Positions 56,386 through 64,000 of a stretch of DNA of 64,000 nt are shown piece by piece. The stretch's first letter is position 1. Every line of letters starts with the position of its first letter. Origin of the DNA: Bos javanicus (Eukaryota; Chordata; Mammalia; Artiodactyla; Bovidae); the NCBI RefSeq assembly GCF_032452875.1, contig NC_083868.1, positions 39,970,537 through 40,034,536 on the forward strand. The letters are read 5' to 3'. A model generated the notes under the pieces. The model was not told the origin of the DNA. It made no database searches and saw only the letters and a list, made by a program, of their open reading frames with translations. Position numbers and translations under genes: made by a program.

Positions 56386-56580
56386 AATGAAAGTGAAAGT
56401 TGCTCAGTGGTGCCTGACTTTCTGTGACCCCATGGACTATACAGTTCATGGAATTCTCCAGGCCAGAATACTGGAGTGGGTAGCCTATCCCTTGTCCAGC
56501 GGATCTTCTCGACTCAGGAATAGAACCAGGGTCTCCTGCATTGCAGATAAATTGTTTATCAACTGAGTTATCAGGGAAGC
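56386..56580 (-). mobile_element. Bov-tA SINE
   Basis: An antisense Bov-tA (tail aagtgaaagttgctcagtgg; head atcaactgagttatcaggg) with point changes in the head. It directly abuts a BovB fragment. Confidence 0.9.
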
Positions 56581-56582
56581 CC

Positions 56583-57050
56583 TGACAAACATAGACAGCA
56601 CATTAAAAGGCAGAGATATTACTTTGCCAACAAAGATCCATAGAGTCAATGCTATGGTTTTTCCAGTAGTCATGTATGGATGTGAGAGTTGTACCATAAA
56701 GAAAGCTGAGCACTGAAGAATTGGTACTTTTGAACTGTTGTGTTGGATGAAACTCTTCAGAGTCCCTTACACTGCATGTAGATCAAACCATTCAATCCTA
56801 AAGGAAATCAATCCTGAAAATTCATTGGAAGGACTGATGCTGAAGCTCCAATACTTGGCCACCTGATGTGAAGAGCCAACTCATTAGAAAAGACCCTGAT
56901 TCTGGGAAAGATTCAAGGCAGAAGGGGATGACAGAGGACGAGATGGTTGGATGGCATCACCAACTCAATGGACATGAGTTTGAGCAAGCTCCGAGATTTG
57001 GTGAAGGACAGGGAAGCCTGGGATGCTGCAGTCCACAGGTCGCAACACAA
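56583..57050 (+). mobile_element. BovB 3' fragment, old
   Basis: A sense older-subfamily BovB 3' end (gacaaacatagacagcacatt to cagtccacaggtcgcaacac). The final part of the 3' UTR and the AACTG tail are missing, with acaacaattg in their place. The ORF is broken by several stops and small deletions. Confidence 0.9.
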
Positions 57051-57345
57051 CAATTGCTTTAATATTATTGAGTGTATTTTGATTAAATAGGAAAATGCAC
57101 TTTTTTTTTTCTTTAGAGATAAAAGTTAAAGTAACTAGAAGTGACATAGCACAATGTTCATAAGTTAATTTCAAATGATGTAACCAGAACCAAGTATACA
57201 TCTATACTGTATCCAGAACTCTATTCATAAGAAGAGAAAGAGGAATAAAGTTAATGTGGACAACATGAACAACTTAGGTATAAAGGAAGAGGATATATAT
57301 GTGACTCTTATTTTAATGCTTTCATTTTTTCTGTGTGTTCTAAGA
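57051..57345. other. AT-rich DNA
   Basis: Nothing recognised. Confidence 0.5.
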
Positions 57346-57760
57346 AATTTTATTTAATTTTATTTATTTATTTATTTATAAATTTAAATTTATTTATTTT
57401 AATTGGAGGCTAATTACTTTACAATATTGTATTGGTTTTGCCATACGTCAATATGAATCCGCTATGGGTGTACACATGTTCCCCATCCTGAACTCCCCTC
57501 CCTCCTCCCTCCCCATACCATCCCTCTGGATCGTCCCAGTGCACCAGCCCCTAGCATCCTATATCCTGCATTGAACCTGGACTGGCGATTCATGTATATG
57601 AATACTGGTGATTCATGTATATAATATCATGTATATGATATTCTACATGTTTCAATGCCATTCTGCCAAATCATCCCACCCTCTCCCTCCCCTACAGAGT
57701 CCAAAAGACTGTTCTATACATGTGTGTCTCTTTTGCTCTCTCATATAAATTTTAAATAAA
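57346..57760 (-). mobile_element. Ruminant L1 (L1_BT-like) 3' end, antisense
   Basis: A 5'-truncated L1 of the ruminant lineage, with its A tail visible as a T-rich run with (TTTA) repeats at the left. Diagnostic 3' UTR blocks in reverse: tttaattggaggctaattac, ttgccatacgtcaatatgaat, ccctccctcctccctcccc, caatgccattctgccaaatc, ggactgttctata-like agactgttctatacatg. It is little diverged. A local duplication around gattcatgtatat lies at 57588-57637. Confidence 0.9.
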
Positions 57761-57885
57761 ATGTTTGGAACAAACACACCAACTGAATGAAGAGTGGAAA
57801 ATGAGACAAAAGATTATAATTAATTTTGAGTATTTCTTTAATTGGAAAATAATATTGAGTCTGGCATTTTTATAATTTGCTACCA

Positions 57886-57992
57886 CTGCTGCTGCTGCTA
57901 AGTCACTTCAGTTGTGTCCGACTCTGTGTGACCCCATAGACGGCAGCCCACCAGGCTCCCCAATCCCTGGGAGTCTCCAGGCAAGAACACTA
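57886..57992 (-). mobile_element. BOV-A2 monomer, truncated
   Basis: An antisense 3' part of BOV-A2: a (GCT)n tail at 57888-57900, then the body up to caggcaagaacac, where it stops. It is about 105 bp long and 5'-truncated. Confidence 0.9.
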
Positions 57993-58715
57993 GCAGAAAT
58001 ATAAAATGCAGGCTATTATTTATCTTCATGTATATATACTACAACGTATATTGTAATTGTTTAAAATGTCTGTACACTTCCAAAGAAATGAAAGTACAAG
58101 AACATGTATATCAAACTTATTGGGATATTTCCTTTAGAGTTCTTTTAAAGTAATAGTTACATAATTAAGAAGAAAAATTTGCTATTTACCAGACAGAGAT
58201 TTTGTTGTTAATCTCTAAATGTTTGCCTAAAAGAGAAGAATGTGTTTTATAAATTGGTAATATAAAATTTCTTTCCAATTTTTTTCTTTCCAACATTATT
58301 TATCATTGTTTGCTTGGTTTGACTAAATTTTAAATTTTATTTTTGAAAAAATTGTGAGGAATTCTTGGAAAAAATCATAAAATTATAATTTTAATAATTT
58401 ACCACAAACTAGAAGAAAATTTATATGATTAAGGGAAGGTAAAATTGTCACAGGAGCTGACTCCTGGGCAAAACAAAAGACTTTTCAGATGTGCATCCTC
58501 AATCCATATTAAACCATGTAGGTTGTATATATAATCTTACTTAGTCTCATTTCTGTATTAACTTTTCCAAGAATTTGTAAAAAGTGCATACTATTGTACA
58601 ATTACCTTCACTGTATTTGTGTGTACATGTGTAGCTTTTGTCTCAAACAAATGGCAAACATATTTCTTAATTATTTAATTTAAGTTTCTCACTGGCTCCA
58701 TTAAGAATTACTTTA

Positions 58716-58772
58716 TGTCTCCTGCATTGGCAAGCAGGCTTTTTACCATTAGAGGCACCTGGGAAGCTCCAT
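58716..58772 (-). mobile_element. Isolated tRNA-like head of Bov-tA
   Basis: Only the tRNA-Glu-derived head of a Bov-tA is present, in antisense (gtctcctgcattggcaagc, then accattagaggcacctggg). The BovB-derived body and tail are absent, the opposite of the usual 5' truncation. Confidence 0.75.
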
Positions 58773-59562
58773 TGGCTATACCCCGATATAAAATGTTTTT
58801 GGTGTTAAAGAATAAAGATAAATTAAAAAAATAATAAATATGATATCTTTTGAGATATGGATATATTTATATGGAGATTTTACAAATATTTATGAAATAA
58901 TTTTTATTCCATAGGTAAGCATTGATATTAAATACTGTTATTTCAGAATAAACATTTCATATGTTGGAGTACATTCCCATATAAATTTAGCTCTAGGTAA
59001 ACTTCTGCTATGTAAAATCAGTAGGATTTGATTATTTTTTGAACTAGATATTACCACATAAATTATATATATATTTTTAAGTTCAGATCTACCCTCTGTC
59101 TACATCCAACCTTCCCCACACAAAATTAAAAATCACTGCCTTCAAAGAGAAGGTAAAAGAAAATAGCATCTAAAAATATAACTGCACATTATCAGTGGTG
59201 GCATTTTGAATGTGCAGGAGGGATTAGCAATTACCTTAAAAACTATTTGTAGGCAAATTCTTCATTTGGAATCTTTAGAAATTATCTTTTGGAACTTGTG
59301 TTCTCTTTCACTTTCTATTGTCTTCTAGGAGTATAGTTCATAGGACACCTGTCTACAAGATGAGACGTCCCTCCCCAATTAGGGTCACTAAATCATGCTT
59401 ATCTAAAATTATTATTAATATTTACCTGGAGAAACTCTTTAAAGAAAGGTTTCCTTTAGTTTTATTACAGAATTAATTCAAAATCTCTGTGATAGAAAAG
59501 ATGGTATTGAGATGACAGAATGTGCTTTTTTATGTAGTACTCCAAAATATTATTTTTCATAT

Positions 59563-59668
59563 ATATTAATAAAAGTATATTTAAGTTACAATATTAGGTG
59601 TATGTATAGTATAAAAGATATTGGGTAAAGTATGTATAGTATAAAAGATATTGGGTAAAGTTTCCTGT
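59563..59668 (-). mobile_element. L1 3' UTR, antisense, left part
   Basis: An antisense L1 3' end (agtatatttaagttacaata, agatattgggtaaagtttcc). It contains the 30-base tandem duplication at 59601-59660 and continues at 61975 (aattccctgtgctgtatag) after the BovB nest. The words tttcctgt and ttccctgt at the two junctions are a likely target duplication. Confidence 0.65.
59601..59660. repeat. 30-bp perfect tandem duplication
   Basis: The unit, starting tatgtatagtataaaagata, occurs twice without mismatch (59601-59630 and 59631-59660). Identity suggests a recent slippage or duplication event. Confidence 0.97.
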
Positions 59669-61974
59669 CAGTCAGTTCAGTTGTTCAGTCATGTCCAACT
59701 CTGTGTGACCCAATGGACTGAAGCAAACCAAGCCTCCCTGTCCATCACCGACTCCCAGAGTTTACTCAAACTAATGTCCATTGAGTTGGTGATGCCATTC
59801 AACCATCTCATCCTCTGTTTTCCCCTTCTTCTCCTGCCCTCTATCTTTCCCAGCATCAGGGGCTTTTCAAATGAGTCAGCTCTTCGCATCAGGTGGCCAA
59901 AGTATTGCAGTTTCAGCTTCAGCATCAGTCCTTCCAATGAATATTCTGGACCAATTTCCTTTAGGAAGGACTGGTTGGATCTCCTTGCAGTCCAAGGGAC
60001 TCTCAAGAGTCTTCTCTAACATCGCAGTTCAAAAGGATCAATTCTTTGGCACATAGTTTTTTTGTAGTCCGACTCTCGCATCCATACATGACTACTGGAA
60101 AAACCATAGCCTTGACTAGATGGAAATTTGTTGGCAAAGTAATGTCTCTGCTTTTTAATATGCTGTCTAGGTTAGTCATAAATTTTCTTCCAAGGAGTAA
60201 GTGTTTTTTAATTTCATGGCTGCAGTAACAATCTGCACTGATTTTCAGTTCAGTTCAGTTCAGTCTCTCAGTCGTGTCCGACTCTTTGCGACTCCATGAA
60301 CTGCAGCACACCAGGCCTCCCTGTCCATCAGCAACACCTGGAGTTCACTCAGACTCACGTCAATCAAGTCAGTGATGCCATCTAGCCATCTCATCCTCTG
60401 TCGTTCCCTTCTCCTCCTGCCCCCAATTCCTCCTAGCATCAGAGTCTTTTCCAATGAGTCAACTCTTCGCACGAGGTGACCAAAGTACTGGAGTTTCAGC
60501 TTTAGCATCATTCTTTCCAAAAAAATCCCAGGGCTGATCTCCTACAGAATGGACTGGTTGAATCTCCTTGCAGTCCAAAGGACTCTCATGAGTGTTCTCC
60601 AACACCACAGTTCAAAAGCATCAATTCTTCGGTGCCCAGTTTCTTCACAGTCCAACTCTCACATCCATACATGACCACATAGCCTTGACTAGACGGACCT
60701 TTGTTGGCAAAGTAATGTCTCTGCTTTTGAATATGCTATCTAGGTTGGTCATAACTTTCCTTCTGAGGAGTAAGTGTCTAGAGTCTGTCACTGTTTCCAT
60801 TGTTTCCCCATCTATTTGTCATGAAGTGAAGGGACCAGATCTTTGTTTTCTGAATACTGAATCTTAAGCCAAGTTTTTCACTCTCCTCTTTCAGTTTCAT
60901 CAAGAGGCTCTTTAGTTCTTAGTAAGTTTCTGCCATAGGGGTGGTATCATCTACAAATCTGAGGTTATTGATATTTCTCCTGGCAATCTTAACTCCAGCT
61001 TGTGCTTCATCCAGACCAGTGTTTCTCATGATGTGCTCTGCATATAAGTTAAATAAGCAGGCTGACCAATATACAGCCTTCCAATTTGGAACCAGTCTAT
61101 TCCAAGACTACTTCTTTGGCTTCTTGACCTGCATACAGATTTCTCAGGAGGCAGGTCAGGTGGTCTGGTATTCCCATCTCTTGAATTTTCCAGTTTGTTG
61201 TGATCCACACAAAGGCCTTGACATAGCCAATAAAGCAGAAATAGATGTTTTTCTGGAACTCTCTTGCTTTTTGATGATCCAGCAGATGTTGGCAATTTGA
61301 TCTCTGGTTCCTCTGCCTTTTCTATATCCAGCTTGAACATCTGGAATTTCAGGGTTCACATACTGTTGAAGCCTGGCTTGGATAAGTTTGAGCATTACTT
61401 TGAAGTGTGTGAGATGAGTGCAATTGTCAGTAGTTTGAACATTCTTTGGCATTGCCTTTCTTTGGGATTGGAATGAAAACTGACCTTTTCCAGTCCTGTG
61501 GCCACTGCTGAGTTTTCCAAATTTGGTAGCATATTGAGTGTAGCACTTTCACAGCATCACCTTTTAGGATTTGAAATAGCTCAACTGGAATTCCATTACC
61601 TCCACTAGCTTTGTTCACAGTGATGCTTCCTAAGGCCCACTTGACTTCACATTCCAGGATGTCTGGCTCTAGGGGAGTGATCACACCATTGTGATTAGCT
61701 GGGTCGTGAAGATCTTTTTGTACAGTTCTGTGTACTCTTGCCACCTCTTCTTAATATCTTCTGCTTCTGTTAGGTCCATACCATTTCTGTCCTTTATTGA
61801 GCCCATCTTTGCATGAAATGTTCTTTGGTATCTCTGATTTTCTTGAAGAGATCTCTAGTCTTTCCCATTCTATTGCTTTCCTCTATTTCTTTGCACTGAT
61901 CACTGAGGAAGGCTTTCTTATCTTTCTTTGCTCTTCTTTGAAACTGTGCATTCAAATGGAATTCCAAATTCCCT
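59669..61974 (-). mobile_element. BovB, old copy split by a younger BovB
   Basis: An older-subfamily antisense BovB, with the tail at the left (cagtcagttcagttgttc) and truncation at the right in the linker region (tgcattcaaatgga). It is interrupted at 60245-60779 by a younger BovB. RT landmarks on the right side are decayed but readable: the YADD-equivalent region near 60945-60965, fingers near 61470-61640 (ITVNKASGGNGIPVELFQ) and the linker up to 61960. Several small deletions (for example 61085-61110 and 61190-61215) break all frames. Confidence 0.88.
60245..60779 (-). mobile_element. Young BovB 3' end nested in old BovB
   Basis: A younger-subfamily antisense BovB 3' end with an AACTG tail at the left (cagttcagttcagttcag) and a right end in ttctgaggagtaagtgtct. 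The host BovB stops at ctgcactgatttt (60244) and resumes at agagtctgtcactg (60780), lacking the short segment expected between them. It lies in the same orientation as its host, as at 39016-39338. Confidence 0.8.
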
Positions 61975-62035
61975 GTGCTGTATAGTAAATCCTTGCTGCT
62001 TACCTATTTTATATATAATAGCTTTTAATCTGTTA
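61975..62035 (-). mobile_element. L1 3' UTR, antisense, right part
   Basis: A continuation of the L1 from 59668: ccctgtgctgtatagtaaat, ccttgctgcttacctatttt, then ctgttaatc at the junction with the next BovB. Confidence 0.75.
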
Positions 62036-62910
62036 ATCAATCTGATTTTGGTGTTGACCATCTGGTGATGTCCATGTGTAGAGTCTTCTCTTGTGTTTTT
62101 GGAAGAGGGTGTTTGCTATGACCAGTGCATTTTCTTGGCAAAACTCTATTAGTCTTTGCCCTGCTTCATTCTGTATTCCAAGGCCAAATTTGCCTGTTAC
62201 TCCAGGTGTTTCTTGACGTCTTACTTTTACATTCCAGACCCCTATGATGAAAAGGACAGCTTTTATGGGTGTTCTAAACGTTCTTGTAGGTCTTCATAGA
62301 ACTGTTCAGCTTCTTCAGCATTACTGGTTGGGGCATAGACTTGGATTACTGTGATATTGAATGGTTTGCCTTGGAAGGTAACAGATCATTCTGTTGTTTT
62401 TGAGATTGCATCCAAGTACTGAATTTCGAACTCTTTTGTTGACCATGATGGCCAATCCATTTCTTCTGAGGGATTCCTGCCCGCAGTAGTAGATATAATG
62501 GTCATCTGAGTTAAATCCACCCATTCCAGTCCATTTTAGTTTGCTGATTCCTAGAATGTCGACGTTCACTCTTGCCATCTCTTGTTTGACCACTTCCAAT
62601 TTGCCTTGATGCATGCACCTGACATTCCATGTTCCTATGCAATATTGCTCTTTACAGCATCGGACCTTGCTTCTGTCACCAGTCACATCCACAACTGGGT
62701 TTTGTTTTTGCTCTGGCTCCATCCCTTCATTCTTTCTGGAGTTATTTCTCCACTGATCTCCAGTAGCATATTGGGCACCTACTGACCTGGGGAGTTCCTC
62801 TTTCAGTATCATATCAATTTGCCTTTTCATACTGTTCATGGGGTTCTCAAGGCAGGAATATTGAAGTGGTTTGCCATTCCCTTCTCCAGTGGACTACATT
62901 CTGTCAGACC
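62036..62910 (-). mobile_element. BovB 5' end, inverted
   Basis: This antisense segment holds the true 5' region of BovB, the only copy of it here. On the minus strand it begins ggtctgacagaatgtagtcc, carries a short 5' leader and then the start of the endonuclease domain, and stops in the end of that domain (right-to-left limit 62036, ccaaaatcagattgatt). It abuts, head to head, a sense BovB segment at 62911. The arrangement fits a 5' inversion made during one insertion event. Confidence 0.88.
62321..62839 (-). pseudogene. BovB ORF2 endonuclease remnant
   Basis: A 172-codon piece of the BovB AP-like endonuclease, which nicks target DNA to prime reverse transcription. The domain starts with CIGTWNVRCMHQGKLEVV; the TWNVR block carries the metal-binding Asn region. 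The next blocks are VDILGISKLKWTGMG (usual family form has Glu where this copy has Lys in the ISxLKW block, so a catalytic-pocket residue appears lost) and YCGQESLRRNGLAIMV. The frame fails near 62390 through a shift. Upstream residues (MNSMKRQIDMILKEELPRSV) match the BovB leader region of ORF2. Confidence 0.85.
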
Positions 62911-63360
62911 TGTCCACCCTGCTTATTTAACTTATATGCAGAGTACATCATGAGAAACACTGGGCTGGAAGAAGCACAAGCTGGAATCAAGATTGCCGGG
63001 AGAAATATCAATAACCTCAGATATGCAGATGACACCACCCTTATGGCAGAAAGTGAAGAGGAACTAAAAAGCCTCTTGATGAAGGTGAAAGAGGAGAGTG
63101 AAAATGTTGTCTTAAAACTCAACATTCAGAAAACGAAGATCAAGGCATCTGGTCCCATCACTTCATGGGAAATATATGGGGAAACAGTGGAAACAGTGTC
63201 AGACTTTATTTTTGGGGCTCCAAAGTCACTGCAGATGGTGACTGCAGCCATGAAATTAAAAGATGCTTACTCCTTGGAAGGAAAGTTATGACCAACCTAG
63301 ATAGCATATTGAGAAGCAGAGACATTACTTTGCCAAAAAAGGTCCGTCTAGTCAAGGCTA
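62911..63360 (+). mobile_element. BovB RT/C-terminal segment, sense, cut by LTR
   Basis: A sense BovB segment from just after motif B (ccctgcttatttaacttata) through an intact catalytic box (LRYADDTTLMAES) to the C-terminal region (ggtccgtctagtcaaggct). It is interrupted at 63361 by an LTR. Its 3' end must lie beyond the window. The frame 62866-63291 is open over 141 codons. It is of the younger subfamily. Confidence 0.9.
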
Positions 63361-64000
63361 TGTGCCGGGAGCCAGCGTGAGGAACTCCACCCGTGGCAAA
63401 GGTCATGAGGAAGGAGGCTTGGCATACACAAAGGCGGGATGAAGCCTCAGGAGTCCCCCTGGAAATTCTCGAGCATCTACCCCCAAAACCAGAGTCTGCC
63501 TACTTTACTGCTTTGTGCTCTCACCTACATGTGCGACTTTAATAGGGGGCTGTCCCCCATCACCATCTCTCTCTCTGAAAAAGAGTTAACTTACAGCTCC
63601 AGTTAATAAAATTCCTGGGCGTGACAAGAGTGTTTCAACCAACAAACTCCTTTGGAATTTCTCTAGCCTGCCTGAACAGGTTCTTTCAGCCACATGTGAT
63701 TGTTCAGAGCCTCCCAATCGTGAGAGGCATGAGATGTTCTAAACTGTCTAAATACAGATTCCTTTGAGCAGTTAAAAGATTGATTAGAAATTGTATTGGT
63801 GAAGGGTTTTTCACTTGTTGGACCAATGTTTGCTGCTAAGTTTCCATATCCCTTACCTACTGTGTCCCTGGGAGTGTATTGATTAATATAATTGGTGTAT
63901 AGGAATGTAAGTAGTAGCTTTAATGTTTGTAACCTTGGACCCTTGAGTTAATTCTTTTCTCATTATAGCCCACCACACCTTTGCCCTATAGGAATGCAAC
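63361..64000 (+). mobile_element. Class II ERV LTR (BTLTR1-like), right-truncated
   Basis: From 63361 the sequence changes abruptly to G+C-richer DNA starting tgtgccgggagccagcgtg, which I recall as the start of the bovine BTLTR1 (ERV2/ERVK) LTR. A polyadenylation-type aataaa lies at 63605-63610. The window ends before the LTR does, so whether this is a solo LTR or the edge of a provirus cannot be told. No retroviral protein frame is visible. The flanking BovB would give a 6-base duplication of about aggcta if the insertion is canonical. Confidence 0.7.

Larger units (their letters stand above)
57761..59562. other. AT-rich DNA with two small SINE pieces
   Basis: Apart from the SINE fragments at 57886 and 58716, nothing is recognised. 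Composition is strongly A+T-rich up to 59050. Confidence 0.5.

Noticed and set aside
1..64000. CRISPR array or bacterial operon
   Set aside because: The direct repeats are SINE/BovB copies, microsatellites or tandem duplications. There is no spacer pattern, and the sequence is mammalian.

Overview
This window is nuclear DNA of a ruminant, almost certainly a bovid (cattle, buffalo, sheep or goat group). It holds many copies of the RTE retrotransposon BovB, its SINE partners Bov-tA and BOV-A2, a CHR-type tRNA-Glu SINE, a ruminant-type L1 3' end and the start of a bovine class II endogenous retrovirus LTR. The species cannot be fixed from the sequence alone. I recognise no host protein-coding exon, structural RNA gene or CpG island. 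The window reads as an A+T-rich gene desert filled with nested transposon fossils, and all recognisable long open frames are broken pieces of BovB or L1 proteins.

Layout. 1-5.4 kb: three BovB 3' fragments, a Tigger/MER2-like DNA transposon and one BOV-A2. 5.5-8.6 kb: a CHR SINE, a pyrimidine tract and plain AT-rich DNA. 8.6-10.5 kb: a BovB with the longest reverse transcriptase remnant. 11-13 kb: antisense L1 5' half with a MER8-like MITE and a SINE inside a SINE. 14.2-16.3 kb: an MLT2 LTR split by a MER2-like MITE that is itself split by BovB. 18.7-19.3 kb: antisense L1. 21-27 kb: a deep nest in which an old antisense L1 is broken by a BovB, a SINE and an internally deleted sense L1, and that L1 carries five further insertions. 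27-35.6 kb: HAL1/L1 ORF1-like DNA, an MLT2 LTR, and a sense L1 ORF2 split by BovB and SINEs. 36.9-39.6 kb: a long BovB with BOV-A2 and a younger BovB inside it. 41.4-45.8 kb: L1 3' ends and an MLT1 LTR split by a 2.3 kb BovB with a perfect target duplication. 47.7-49.5 kb: an old BovB. 51-55 kb: L1 pieces, an LTR-like block and a SINE with an internal triplication. 56.4-58.8 kb: SINE, BovB and ruminant L1 fragments. 59.6-64 kb: an L1 3' end invaded by a BovB-in-BovB nest and by a head-to-head (5'-inverted) BovB, which is cut at 63361 by an ERV-type LTR running off the window.

By my boundaries BovB-derived sequence covers about 18 kb of the 64 kb. The elements do not act together as a system. 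What the window offers is a readable order of insertion, with many target-site duplications (TSDs) visible by eye. Family names rest on my recall of consensus sequences and were not checked by search.
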